From IMG/VR virus record IMGVR_UViG_3300042294_003214, positions 1 to 53,309 of that record: a DNA stretch of 53,309 bases; one strand, 5' to 3'. Position 1 is the stretch's first letter. Each line of letters begins with the position of its first letter. The notes under the pieces are model-generated. The model saw only the letters and a list, made by a program, of their open reading frames with translations, ran no database searches and was not told where the DNA came from. Source of the DNA: a virus. This document shows, in pieces, positions 7,549 to 14,766 of the stretch. A program made the position numbers and the translations under genes.

Positions 7549-7884
7549 ATGAAATATATTATCACAGAATCTCAGTATAATAAAATTCTTAGTTTAAAAA
7601 GAAGGTTAATAGATATTATGAGTGAAGCATCACAAATAATTGATGCTGCGGATGACTTTTATGGAGATATTGATTTTTGTGATTATTACCCCACATTAGA
7701 AAAATATATAGACAGCTTGGTTATGGATATTATCCAACAATATGAACCTGATAATTTTGAGATTGATGATAAAGAAAATTTTATCATCGATCATATTGGT
7801 TATGAAACCTTTGTTAATCAGCTAATGGATATGTATGGTGAGAAGATTGAAAACTTCTATAATAAGAACACTCAAGATTGTTAA
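7549..7884 (+). CDS. Tagged hypothetical acidic protein (MKYIITES leader)
   Basis: 111 residues. The leader MKYIITESQYNKIL is the clearest form of the family and holds an ITE site; a second candidate site is IMSEA near 25-28. The body is acidic and helical (DDFYGDIDFCDYYP, QQYEPDNFEIDDKE) and otherwise unknown. First of three consecutive plus-strand genes with almost the same leader but unrelated bodies, which suggests the leader is a portable module. Confidence 0.75.
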   Translation: MKYIITESQYNKILSLKRRLIDIMSEASQIIDAADDFYGDIDFCDYYPTLEKYIDSLVMDIIQQYEPDNFEIDDKENFIIDHIGYETFVNQLMDMYGEKIENFYNKNTQDC

Positions 7885-7987
7885 TGTCAAAAAAAAATAT
7901 TAAGTTGAAGATAGATTCAATTTGAAGGTTATAAACACCGAAAATGAAATTGCAGCTTATTTAACTTTTGTTAAGGATATATAAAAT

Positions 7988-8473
7988 ATGAAATACATCA
8001 TAACCGAGAGACAATATAAGTTAATATCCGAACAGGAAGAAGAAGAAATCCTAACAATTCCTTATGCTCATTTTAATGAATGGAAGATGTTACAATCATT
8101 TTTGAAAAAAAGAAATAATCCTCCTTATAGAATAAGCGGTGATTTGTATTTGGCAAAATCTTCGATTGAATCTCTCGGAAACCTTGAATCGGTCGAAGGT
8201 AATTTGACTTTGGTCGCATCACAAATTAAATCTCTTGGAAACCTTAAATCGGTTGGAGGTTATCTTGATTTGGATAATTCTTCAATTGAATCTCTTGGAG
8301 ATCTTGAGTCGGTTGGAAGTAAGTTGTATTTAGAGGGAACTCCGATTAAATCTCTTGGAAACCTTAAATCAGTTGGTCTTGATTTGTGGTTGAGAGAAAC
8401 TCCAATCTCCAAAAAATACACCGAAGAAGAAATTAGATCGATGGTTAATATTGGAGCTGAGGTATATTTATAA
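7988..8473 (+). CDS. Tagged leucine-rich-repeat protein
   Basis: 161 residues. The leader MKYIITERQYKLISEQ has ITE and ISE sites. After a linker come about four 21-residue repeats of the type IESLGNLESVGGxLxLxxT, for example SIESLGNLESVEGNLTLVAS and PIKSLGNLKSVGLDLWLRET, forming a short beta-solenoid of LRR type. The DNA repeats of about 63 bp are still similar, so the array may change by recombination. Such solenoids usually bind proteins. The gene ends inside the box that precedes the next gene. Confidence 0.8.
   Translation: MKYIITERQYKLISEQEEEEILTIPYAHFNEWKMLQSFLKKRNNPPYRISGDLYLAKSSIESLGNLESVEGNLTLVASQIKSLGNLKSVGGYLDLDNSSIESLGDLESVGSKLYLEGTPIKSLGNLKSVGLDLWLRETPISKKYTEEEIRSMVNIGAEVYL
8465..8473 (+). 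promoter_or_regulatory. TATTTATAA box, candidate late promoter
   Basis: TATTTATAA forms the last codons and stop of the LRR gene and ends 3 nt before the next ATG. Coding sequence and putative promoter thus overlap. Role inferred. Confidence 0.35.
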
Positions 8474-8476
8474 ACT

Positions 8477-8794
8477 ATGAAATACATTATAACCGAATCT
8501 CAATTTAATAGAATAATAACAGAACAAACATCGTCTGATTTATATTCAGCCGTGTTAGGTTATTTGGATTTATATGGTAGTGAAATTATGAATACCGCAA
8601 AAGACAAACTGAAAATGCTTTCAGCAAAAAAAGAAGTTATGAAATTTTGCGAAAATAAAAGAGATGGAAAATCACCGTCAAAATTCACATTACCAGAAAG
8701 TACCGCATTATTCAACAGCATATTAAAGTTAATTAAAAAAAGTTCAAACATTAAATCACTAGTTGATAGAGGTAAAACTATTAAACACACATAA
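8477..8794 (+). CDS. Tagged hypothetical protein (MKYIITES leader)
   Basis: 105 residues. Leader MKYIITESQFNRIITEQ with two ITE sites, the second in the same ITE/Q setting as ISE/Q, LSE/Q and IQE/Q in other proteins. The body is helical and basic (DKLKMLSAKKEVMKF, LKLIKKSSNIKSL), which would suit a DNA-associated internal protein. No known family. Convergent with the next gene. Confidence 0.72.
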   Translation: MKYIITESQFNRIITEQTSSDLYSAVLGYLDLYGSEIMNTAKDKLKMLSAKKEVMKFCENKRDGKSPSKFTLPESTALFNSILKLIKKSSNIKSLVDRGKTIKHT

Positions 8795-8799
8795 TATGT

Positions 8800-9204
8800 T
8801 TATGTAAGTTTAACACCATCTTGAATAGCATCGTCAAATCCTCTTTTAAAAAAATTATTGATTTCTAATACCCCTCTGATCCCTTCTAAATTTATTTCTT
8901 CAGCTAATAATACAACTTTACCAAGATCATTACAATCATTAATCTCGTAAGAATCTTTAATTTTATTTTTAATCATGGATTCAACCCATTTAACAATATA
9001 TTTTTTACTTACAACGGGATCCATAGACACATATTTAAATAGTTCTACAAAAAATTCATAATTAAAAAATAACATTCTATGTTGATTTAATTCAATAACC
9101 CATTCGTTTCTGTCAGAAAACATTACCCAAATTGAACCTTTATAGTAATATAAACTAGTCCCTATAAGAGATTCATTAATAAAACTTTTCATTAATTTTT
9201 CCAT
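8800..9204 (-). CDS. Tagged protein, single-repeat paralogue of the IQNGVK protein
   Basis: 134 residues. It starts MEKLMKSFINESLIG with an INE site. Residues 15-75 align by eye with the N-terminus of the 312-residue protein upstream: KGSIWVMFSDRNEWVIEL against KDSTWLIFTESKRWVIEL, then FFNYEFF against WYNYNFF, then YVSMD against YLSMD. It ends FDDAIQDGVKLT, one copy of the unit that is repeated many times in the paralogue, so this looks like the unexpanded form. A TATATTTG element lies upstream. Function unknown. Confidence 0.75.
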   Translation of the reverse strand: MEKLMKSFINESLIGTSLYYYKGSIWVMFSDRNEWVIELNQHRMLFFNYEFFVELFKYVSMDPVVSKKYIVKWVESMIKNKIKDSYEINDCNDLGKVVLLAEEINLEGIRGVLEINNFFKRGFDDAIQDGVKLT

Positions 9205-9285
9205 AAAGATGTTATTTAATTATTTGTCTTACAAATATATTAAAAATTATCAATAATAAAAAATAAAATTTTGGGAATTACCTTT

Positions 9286-9582
9286 CTAACAATCTTGTGA
9301 GTCCTGAATTATACCTTCTTCAAGTATTCTTTCTACCACAGGTTGAATTGATGGTATCTGAGCACAGGTTTGTTTAATCCCATTTTTAATTACACCATCA
9401 ACCCTACTTTTATGGTGATAAGTATCGTCATAAGTTTCTTTAATTCCATCTCTTATAGTTCGGACAACTTCTCGTCTTCTATGATGAGTTTTATCAAAAG
9501 TTTCTTTCACGCCGTGTTGTAAAGTATCTTTAACACCATAAACAAACGGTGCACTTGAACAAATAGTGTGTTTAACCCCCAT
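9286..9582 (-). CDS. C-terminal continuation of the IQNGVK repeat protein in another frame
   Basis: 98 residues from an ATG that sits on a G5 run. It begins MGVKHT, which is exactly the second half of the repeat unit cut off at the end of the upstream ORF (VEYVIENG then stop). More degenerate units follow: YGVKDTLQHGVKET, VVRTIRDGIKETYDD, VDGVIKNGIKQT, VVERILEEGI. Dropping one G of the run (minus strand AATGGGGGTTAAA) joins both ORFs. It may be a split gene, a phase-variable gene, a +1 frameshift product or a sequencing error. Confidence 0.6.
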   Translation of the reverse strand: MGVKHTICSSAPFVYGVKDTLQHGVKETFDKTHHRRREVVRTIRDGIKETYDDTYHHKSRVDGVIKNGIKQTCAQIPSIQPVVERILEEGIIQDSQDC

Positions 9583-10510
9583 TTTCTATAACATATTCAA
9601 CTTCCTCATTTTGTTTTGGAGATTCAAGTTGGTGAACTATTTTACCTTTCATTTCTATAGAACCTAAGTAACCACCAGCTTCAGTGTGTTTAACACCATT
9701 TTGAATGGCGTCTTCAATAAAATAATCACGATTATCAGGCGCACCAATTTTTGTTTCTTTAACCCCATTTTGAATGGTGTCTTCAACTTTTTTCCCAACC
9801 CACTTTGGATTACCTATTCCGCCAACATATTTTACCCCATTTTGTAATGTGTCTTCAACGTGAGCACCAAAACCAATAGAAGTAAATGTTCCTTCTTCCA
9901 CACTTAGGGTTTTTTTAACCCCATTTTGAATGATATCATCAAATCTCTCATCACCATCTAACCAATCACCATATTCGGTATGTTTTACCCCATTTTGAAT
10001 GGTATCTTCAACGCTTTTAATGAAGTCGAAATTTTCGACTTCGGTGTCTTTCACCCCATTTTGAATGATGTGTTCAACTGCAAACGTATTTTGATAAGTT
10101 GAAACTCGGATGTCTTTCACCCCATTTTGAATTGTGTGTTCAACTATTTCTTTATCAGCGCTAAAAATACCAATACCATAATTGGAATAGGTGTCTTTCA
10201 CCCCATTTTGAATGGTGTGTTCAACAAATTCAATATTTTCGGAGTAGTCCTCATTAATACGTTTCACCCCAGTTATAACATTATCTTCAACCCATTTGGT
10301 AATATAGTGTTGATTTTCAATAACATCCATTGAAAGGTATACCAATATTCCTTGAAAAAAATTATAATTATACCATAGAGTACCTCCCTTTGTGAGTTCG
10401 ATTACCCATCTTTTACTTTCCGTAAATATAAGCCATGTCGAGTCTTTGGTTTTATATGTATCGACTCCTTGGGTTGCATCATTAATTAATCGGTTAATTA
10501 CTTTATTCAT
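9572..10510 (-). CDS. Repeat protein with IQNGVK units
   Basis: 312 residues. Residues 1-75 are a globular start shared with the 134-residue paralogue (MNKVINRLIND leader, STWLIFTESKRWVIEL). Then come KWVEDNVITGVKR and eight good units of (V/I/F)E(D/H)xIQNGVK(D/H/E)T: VEHTIQNGVKDT, VEHIIQNGVKDT, VEDTIQNGVKHT, VEDTLQNGVKYV and others. The 10-27 residues between units are unrelated to one another in sequence and length. The ninth unit is broken by the frame change at 9576-9580. A host-type promoter ends just before the ATG, so the message may be leaderless. Function unknown; possibly multivalent display of one short helix. Confidence 0.8.
   Translation of the reverse strand: MNKVINRLINDATQGVDTYKTKDSTWLIFTESKRWVIELTKGGTLWYNYNFFQGILVYLSMDVIENQHYITKWVEDNVITGVKRINEDYSENIEFVEHTIQNGVKDTYSNYGIGIFSADKEIVEHTIQNGVKDIRVSTYQNTFAVEHIIQNGVKDTEVENFDFIKSVEDTIQNGVKHTEYGDWLDGDERFDDIIQNGVKKTLSVEEGTFTSIGFGAHVEDTLQNGVKYVGGIGNPKWVGKKVEDTIQNGVKETKIGAPDNRDYFIEDAIQNGVKHTEAGGYLGSIEMKGKIVHQLESPKQNEEVEYVIENGG
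9576..10270 (-). repeat. In-frame repeats coding for IQNGVK units with variable linkers
   Basis: On the plus strand a core close to ACCCCATTTTGAATGGTGT recurs from about 9690 to 10222, separated by 30-80 bp of unrelated sequence. The cores keep one reading frame on the minus strand. Each codes for the unit VEDTIQNGVKHT. Repeats this similar at DNA level can expand or contract by recombination. Confidence 0.85.
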
Positions 10511-10514
10511 ATTG

Positions 10515-10545
10515 CAAATATAATAATTAAGGATTTAACAAACAA
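10515..10545 (-). promoter_or_regulatory. Bacteroidetes-type promoter
   Basis: Minus strand TTG (10545-10543), 20 nt, TATATTTG (10522-10515). The -7 element ends 4 nt before the ATG of the repeat protein, so a leaderless or near-leaderless mRNA is expected. Confidence 0.6.
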
Positions 10546-10552
10546 TACATAA

Positions 10553-10666
10553 TTATTTTTTACCTTTGGAAATAACTCTGAACGCAGGGAGTCTTTTACC
10601 ATTAACAGTTGGCATTCCGTATTCATTTTTTACCAATACTTTTGACTGTTGTTTTTTTGGTCTCAT
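10553..10666 (-). CDS. Small basic protein
   Basis: 37 residues, starting MRPKKQQSKVLVKNEYGMPT and ending RLPAFRVISKGKK. Eleven residues are Lys or Arg. The even spread of charged and hydrophobic residues and normal codon use argue for a real gene. It fills an otherwise empty gap between tagged genes on the same strand. It may be a DNA- or RNA-binding peptide. No family recognised. Confidence 0.6.
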   Translation of the reverse strand: MRPKKQQSKVLVKNEYGMPTVNGKRLPAFRVISKGKK

Positions 10667-10758
10667 CTACAGATGACATATGTAGATAACAATTTATAAA
10701 AATGGTTTAGACTGTAAGGATAGTAGAAATCTTTAAATAAAAAAATAATTTGAATAAA

Positions 10759-11067
10759 TTATTTATCCATCTTATCACAATCTCGTGATTGGGTAATTAT
10801 AACATTTGTACTAATCCCAATATAATTTTCAATATTACGTGCGATTTTAGTAGTGGTCTCCTCACCATAATAATCGGGTGTTAAGATTAAAACAATATAA
10901 TCATCTAAATCAGGTATGAATATAGCAACCACATCACAAATAGTCCTTTGAAAATAACTTAAAACAAGTTTTTCAATAATATGACCTAATTTACCTCTAT
11001 CAACATCATCTTTTTTGAATTTTTTAACAACATTAGTTAATTGTTCTTCACTAATAATGTATTTCAT
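10759..11067 (-). CDS. Tagged hypothetical protein (MKYIISEEQ leader)
   Basis: 102 residues. Leader MKYIISEEQLTNVVKKF with an ISE site. The body has hydrophobic strands (CDVVAIFIPDLDDYIVLIL, NVIITQSRDCD) suggesting an alpha/beta domain. It starts 1 nt after the stop of the next upstream gene, so the two form a co-transcribed pair of tagged proteins. Function unknown. Confidence 0.72.
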   Translation of the reverse strand: MKYIISEEQLTNVVKKFKKDDVDRGKLGHIIEKLVLSYFQRTICDVVAIFIPDLDDYIVLILTPDYYGEETTTKIARNIENYIGISTNVIITQSRDCDKMDK

Positions 11068-11068
11068 A

Positions 11069-11665
11069 TTAAAATCCCGTTATTTTTTTACGATTAATAA
11101 CATCAACAACATCTAAATAAAAATCTTCAAGATCTCTTTCACCAGATTCTATTTTTTGTAATACCTCAGGTTTAGAATATAAAGTATTTTTAACAATAAA
11201 GTCAATCATTTCATCATCTGTAATACCTTCAGGTTTTTCAGGTTCAGGAACACAATCATCTACACTTTCAGATGTATCTATTTTATCAACATATAATCCA
11301 GATTCTCCAACCATTTGTTCAAACTTTGGAATCATTACATCTTGGTACCATTCTTCAATAACATGGAAAACATATGTTGGTTTAACACTAAATAATTTAG
11401 ATATAGTTTTTACAAGTTCTCTATCAAGGTATAAATAACCATCTTTAAAATTACCGTCAACATCAAAATTATAATAAACACTTATTGTATTTTTTCCATC
11501 AATACACCAATCTTCACTAAGATTACCATAATTACGAGATTTTTTACCAATCTTTCTAGTACCACCTTCTATGTATTGATTCAAATACTTATTAATCCCA
11601 TTCTGTAATGCAGGACTACTTCTATTGAATCTGCTGAATTGTTCTTCTGTGATTATGATTTTCAT
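11069..11665 (-). CDS. Tagged hypothetical protein (MKIIITEEQ leader)
   Basis: 198 residues from the ATG at 11665. The frame is open further upstream, but those codons would overlap the ATAAATA box at 11671-11677, so the later start fits. Leader MKIIITEEQFSRF with an ITE site. The middle contains NTISVYYNFDVDGNFKDGYL and a helical YVFHVIEEWYQDVM; the C-terminus is acidic and helical. No known family. Confidence 0.75.
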   Translation of the reverse strand: MKIIITEEQFSRFNRSSPALQNGINKYLNQYIEGGTRKIGKKSRNYGNLSEDWCIDGKNTISVYYNFDVDGNFKDGYLYLDRELVKTISKLFSVKPTYVFHVIEEWYQDVMIPKFEQMVGESGLYVDKIDTSESVDDCVPEPEKPEGITDDEMIDFIVKNTLYSKPEVLQKIESGERDLEDFYLDVVDVINRKKITGF

Positions 11666-11670
11666 TAATA

Positions 11671-11677
11671 ATAAATA
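11671..11677 (-). promoter_or_regulatory. TATTTAT box, candidate late promoter
   Basis: The minus strand reads GTATTTATTATTAATG into the tagged gene starting at 11665. Role inferred from recurrence before tagged genes. Confidence 0.35.
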
Positions 11678-11705
11678 CAATTATAAATAAAAAACCAAAA
11701 TTAAA

Positions 11706-11736
11706 TTGGAAAATAAAAAATAATTTAATAAATTTG
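11706..11736 (+). promoter_or_regulatory. Bacteroidetes-type promoter
   Basis: TTG (11706-11708), 20 nt, TAAATTTG (11729-11736). The next ATG is at 11741, so the mRNA would be essentially leaderless. It drives the plus-strand run from 11741 to 13616. Confidence 0.6.
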
Positions 11737-11740
11737 TCCC

Positions 11741-11890
11741 ATGTTTAAAATGTATGAAGTCTATAAAATGATGAAGCATGATACACTAAAAACATTGGAC
11801 TTATTTGAAAAAATTAAATATACTAATCCAAAGATATTAGAAATAATGTTTGGAAAAGGATTATGGCTTAAACCAACAACAGAATTATGA
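11741..11890 (+). CDS. Small hypothetical protein
   Basis: 49 residues, MFKMYEVYKMMKHDTLKTLD at the start and a basic helical remainder ending WLKPTTEL. It lies directly after a host-type promoter and its TGA overlaps the next ATG as ATGA, which supports translation coupling and a real gene. Unknown function. Confidence 0.65.
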   Translation: MFKMYEVYKMMKHDTLKTLDLFEKIKYTNPKILEIMFGKGLWLKPTTEL

Positions 11891-12498
11891 TTAACAATTT
11901 AGAAATAATTAAACCGCTTTTGAACTTTGATAAGGAAGGTGACTTCTACATGCTTTATGTGTTCAAAAGAAAGAAAGACCAACCTGAAGGTGAAAAGGAC
12001 AACCATCAATCGGTAAGGACCATTAAGACCTATTGTATTGAAAGTATTGATCACCTTGAACGTAGATATGACGAGATTAAACAACTTTGTGAGATGTTTA
12101 AGGCTCGTGCATATATTCATGTTCAAAAACAAAATCACTTTGATGTTTCATTAAATATGATGGTTAACTTGGCGCAACGTATCCAAAACGGACAACACAA
12201 TCAAAAAGGTTTATTTGATTCAGTTGTGGGTCAAATTAAAACCCAAGAAAAAAGATGGATTGTTGATGTTGATATGAAGAGTGAAGAAGCCTTGTTGAAG
12301 ATTATGAAACTTGTTAATTCATGCAGACCTGAAGGAAATAAAATCTATGCCGCCATCCCAACCAAAAGTGGTTACCACCTAATCACTGGTAGATTTGATG
12401 TCATGGAGTTCAACAAGATTATGGCTTTACAAGGTGATGTACCTGATATCCAAAAGAAGAACCCAACTTTACTTTATTTACCTGACTCATTAAACTAA
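11887..12498 (+). CDS. Conserved-looking phage protein of unknown function
   Basis: 203 residues. It has segments that look conserved: FYMLYVFKRKKDQPEG, RTIKTYCIESIDHLERRYDE, RAYIHVQKQ, KRWIVDVDMKS near 120, AAIPTKSGYHLITGRFD near 155 and KKNPTLLYLPDSL at the end. WIVDVD followed by TKSGYHLI recalls primase-polymerase type active sites (acidic strand, then a basic-His strand), but that is a guess. Coupled by ATGA to the small upstream gene. Likely an early gene. Confidence 0.75.
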   Translation: MINNLEIIKPLLNFDKEGDFYMLYVFKRKKDQPEGEKDNHQSVRTIKTYCIESIDHLERRYDEIKQLCEMFKARAYIHVQKQNHFDVSLNMMVNLAQRIQNGQHNQKGLFDSVVGQIKTQEKRWIVDVDMKSEEALLKIMKLVNSCRPEGNKIYAAIPTKSGYHLITGRFDVMEFNKIMALQGDVPDIQKKNPTLLYLPDSLN

Positions 12499-12505
12499 TA
12501 CAACA

Positions 12506-12763
12506 ATGGAAGTATCAATGGACGGATTGAGGAGACAGTTGTTAAGGAACTACAACTCCCTCGCAGAAAAATTAAATAAGAATATCAAGGACAAATCTTG
12601 GGATTCTCATGTCTCAATTGACGTAGATTCAATCCAAAAAGAAATGGATGGTCTTCGTGATTGTATCGTGACTTTAGCATTCACTTACCAAGATGGTGAA
12701 GGTGGATGGAAAGAAATGGATGAAAACACGCATTTTGAATTATTTAACCCTGAAGAAGATTAA
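12506..12763 (+). CDS. Hypothetical protein
   Basis: 85 residues, or 81 from the second ATG at 12518. Helical N-terminal half (GLRRQLLRNYNSLAEKLNK) and an acidic C-terminus (DENTHFELFNPEED). Follows the previous gene by 7 nt in the same operon. No family recognised. Confidence 0.65.
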   Translation: MEVSMDGLRRQLLRNYNSLAEKLNKNIKDKSWDSHVSIDVDSIQKEMDGLRDCIVTLAFTYQDGEGGWKEMDENTHFELFNPEED

Positions 12764-12767
12764 AATT

Positions 12768-13073
12768 ATGAAAATAGACGAATTTAACGAAAAGTACAAA
12801 GATTATCTTGAAGATGGTCATTACGGTTTGGATATTGGTTATCCATCTGTTATTGAATATTTGGATGAAGTATTTCAGGACTTAATCAAAATTCCTGGTT
12901 TTAAATACAGTCAAATAAAACTGAAGTTTAACTCAGCAAGATTTTATACTAATCTTTATGAAATTATGCCAAGATTTGGTAGATTAATTGATAGTAAGAT
13001 TGAAAAAGAAATTGATTTTTTAGTTAGAGTTGAGGATGAGGTTTACAAACGTTTAAATAAAAAAGAAGAATAA
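12768..13073 (+). CDS. Hypothetical protein
   Basis: 101 residues from the ATG at 12768; the frame is open further upstream but that part overlaps the preceding gene out of frame. Starts MKIDEFNEKYKDYLEDGHYG and is helical, with a basic, acidic mix. The start follows the preceding stop by 4 nt. No known family. Confidence 0.65.
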   Translation: MKIDEFNEKYKDYLEDGHYGLDIGYPSVIEYLDEVFQDLIKIPGFKYSQIKLKFNSARFYTNLYEIMPRFGRLIDSKIEKEIDFLVRVEDEVYKRLNKKEE

Positions 13074-13115
13074 TATTAAAAAAACAATTATCTTTGTAAT
13101 CTAAATAATAAAAAT

Positions 13116-13616
13116 ATGATAACATTATTAATTTTAACAGGTGGTTTATTCGGAGCAGTTTTAATTGGATTTTTATATCACACCATACAATTGAAATCAC
13201 GAAAATCAGAATTTAAAGATTGGATTGTTGGTGATAAAATAATTCTAAAAACAGATAGTGAAGAATATTACGCAATACAAAAGTTGAATCAAAGTTTGGT
13301 AAAGGTTGTTGGTTGGAATGAATACAACATTTATCTTGAAATTGGTGATACCACATACAAATGCGAGTGGTCTTGTTTTAACACAAACAAGTCTGCGTTA
13401 TGGAGACGTAACTATGATGAGTGTAAAAAATCTATGGGAGTAGAACCAGGATTCAAATCAGAACTTGGTGAATCAAAATCAGGTGGAAAGATTGATGGAA
13501 AACCGATTGAATTATTAAATGAAATTGAGTGCGAAGTATATCTTAAAGCTGCAATCGATGATCAAGATTATGAAACCGCAGAATTAATTAGAAAAAGAAT
13601 GGAGAAATTCAGATAA
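13116..13616 (+). CDS. Membrane-anchored protein with UVR-like C-terminus
   Basis: 166 residues. Residues 1-25 form one membrane helix (ITLLILTGGLFGAVLIGFLY), followed by a soluble domain with a probable SH3-like start (WIVGDKIILKTDSEEYYAI). The last 30 residues, YLKAAIDDQDYETAELIRKR, resemble the UVR helical hairpin of UvrB/UvrC and ClpC, which mediates protein contacts. A TATCTTTG element is present upstream without a clear -33 box. Transcription ends in the hairpin at 13638-13672. Confidence 0.65.
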   Translation: MITLLILTGGLFGAVLIGFLYHTIQLKSRKSEFKDWIVGDKIILKTDSEEYYAIQKLNQSLVKVVGWNEYNIYLEIGDTTYKCEWSCFNTNKSALWRRNYDECKKSMGVEPGFKSELGESKSGGKIDGKPIELLNEIECEVYLKAAIDDQDYETAELIRKRMEKFR

Positions 13617-13619
13617 TCA

Positions 13620-13672
13620 ATTACTATAAGATAATCAATTACTATAAGATAATTAATTTATCTTATAGTAAT
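13620..13672. terminator. Bidirectional hairpin with a duplicated arm
   Basis: ATTACTATAAGAT occurs at 13620-13632 and again at 13638-13650. Its exact inverse ATCTTATAGTAAT is at 13660-13672. The second copy and the inverse make a 13-bp stem with a 9-nt loop between two convergent genes. The first copy could pair instead, giving a longer loop. Confidence 0.7.
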
Positions 13673-13673
13673 T

Positions 13674-14081
13674 TTATTTATTCTCCCCATACAATACATT
13701 TGAATATTTTGGAAATTCTTTGTCGAATTTTTTTATAAAAATACCTGATAAAATATTACACATATTTTCTTCAGGTCCTCCGATGTTTTGAATTTTAGCA
13801 TTGTCTTTTAATCCCATTTTTTGGTGTTGGAATTCGTGAACCCATTCATGACTTAATGTTCTAAGAATATCAATCAATAATCTATTGCCACTTAACACAA
13901 ATATTTCACCTTTAGGAAATCTAACACCTGTGGTCATTTTTACACTCCTATCAGGTAAAAAATTAATGTAAACATCCTTCTTCAATGGTAAATGAGTCTG
14001 AACAAATTTAACAAACTCTTTAATAACATTGATTTGTTTTGATGTTATTGAATTATCAATATTTTTGAAACATACCTTCAT
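13674..14081 (-). CDS. Small HExxH zinc metallopeptidase
   Basis: 135 residues. LSHEWVHEFQHQKMG near 75-90 is a classic HExxH zinc site with a third His nearby, and GGPEENMCN about 20 residues later offers the third-ligand Glu, as in SprT-like and phage mini-metallopeptidases. The rest is a short alpha/beta lead-in (VYINFLPDRSVKMTTGV). An ATATATTTATT box precedes the ATG. Probably cuts a host or virion protein. Its start MKVCFKNIDN lacks the (I/L)xE leader. Confidence 0.78.
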   Translation of the reverse strand: MKVCFKNIDNSITSKQINVIKEFVKFVQTHLPLKKDVYINFLPDRSVKMTTGVRFPKGEIFVLSGNRLLIDILRTLSHEWVHEFQHQKMGLKDNAKIQNIGGPEENMCNILSGIFIKKFDKEFPKYSNVLYGENK

Positions 14082-14196
14082 TGTTAATAAATATATTAAA
14101 GTTCAGATATCTTCACCAATGTGCGGAAAGGGTTGATTTCCCTAATATTGAGTTGATAATTGTTTTGATAAATCTAAATTAATCATTTTCACATAT

Positions 14197-14532
14197 TTAA
14201 AAAGTATCCCATTCTGTTAAGACAAACTCAAGTTTAATGTCGCATATTTGACCATATCTATTCTTCCAAACATATACACACAAACCACCACTTGAAGACA
14301 TATATGGTTGGTGATAAGACCATTTTTTACTACCTTTCAAACCTTCAATAGCACTTTCAATTCTATCTCTTGCAGATTCTTTCAATTGTTGAATACTTGG
14401 GACTTGGTTAATATATCCCCAAGTCCAATTCAAATGGTCCATTACCACTTTGCACTTTTCAAAGTTGAATTCTTTTAAGATTTCGTCAATAAGTTCTTGT
14501 TCAGTTTTATGTAATTGTATCATGGTGTTCAC
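14197..14532 (-). CDS. Hypothetical protein
   Basis: 111 residues. Helical N-terminus (TEQELIDEILKEFNFEKC), a conserved-looking LNWTWGYINQVPSIQQLKES, and a beta C-terminus ending LEFVLTEWDTF. The start overlaps the upstream gene by 26 nt. I recall no named family. Alternative start at the second Met. Confidence 0.65.
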   Translation of the reverse strand: MNTMIQLHKTEQELIDEILKEFNFEKCKVVMDHLNWTWGYINQVPSIQQLKESARDRIESAIEGLKGSKKWSYHQPYMSSSGGLCVYVWKNRYGQICDIKLEFVLTEWDTF

Positions 14533-14713
14533 CTATTTTTTTAATTCTATACTTGTAACCTGAATCTGAATTAATCTCAAAACGGCTTCTCATATCTTCC
14601 GCTTGTTCTATTGTATCAAATTCTAATACTTCTCCTTCACCATCTAAGATGATTACTGGTAATTCGGTTGACCTAACCAAATTTTTGACCATTTTTATAA
14701 TTATATAACTCAT
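14507..14713 (-). CDS. Hypothetical protein
   Basis: 68 residues from the ATG at 14713. The frame continues upstream but would cross the terminator hairpin at 14726-14759, so the shorter product is preferred. Starts MSYIIIKMVKNLVRSTELPV and has a DGEGEVLEFDTIEQAEDM segment typical of small alpha/beta proteins. Overlaps the next gene by 26 nt. Function unknown. Confidence 0.6.
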   Translation of the reverse strand: MSYIIIKMVKNLVRSTELPVIILDGEGEVLEFDTIEQAEDMRSRFEINSDSGYKYRIKKIGEHHDTIT

Positions 14714-14725
14714 GGTACAATAATA

Positions 14726-14759
14726 AGAAAAAATCCCCAGCTTTTCAAGGTTGAGGATT
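14726..14759 (-). terminator. Rho-independent terminator
   Basis: On the minus strand AATCCTCA, a 12-nt loop, TGGGGATT and then TTTTTC, right after the stop of the zinc-binding protein gene. The 8-bp stem includes one G-U pair. Confidence 0.7.
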
Positions 14760-14766
14760 CTTTTTT

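Noticed and set aside
7885-7985. Possible remnant frame with NTENEIAAYLTFVKDI before the LRR gene
   Set aside because: Short, no start codon; may be a trace of a deleted gene or chance.
9690-10222. CRISPR-like array (about 30-bp repeats, variable spacers)
   Set aside because: Repeats stay in one reading frame on the minus strand, spacer lengths vary from about 30 to 80 bp, no cas genes are near. It is a coding repeat.
14085-14190. Minus-strand ORF of 14 codons followed in frame, after TAG, by another 14 codons (GNQPFPHIGEDI)
   Set aside because: Amber suppression would be needed. TAG is used as a normal stop elsewhere (for example at 7337-7339 and 42761-42763).
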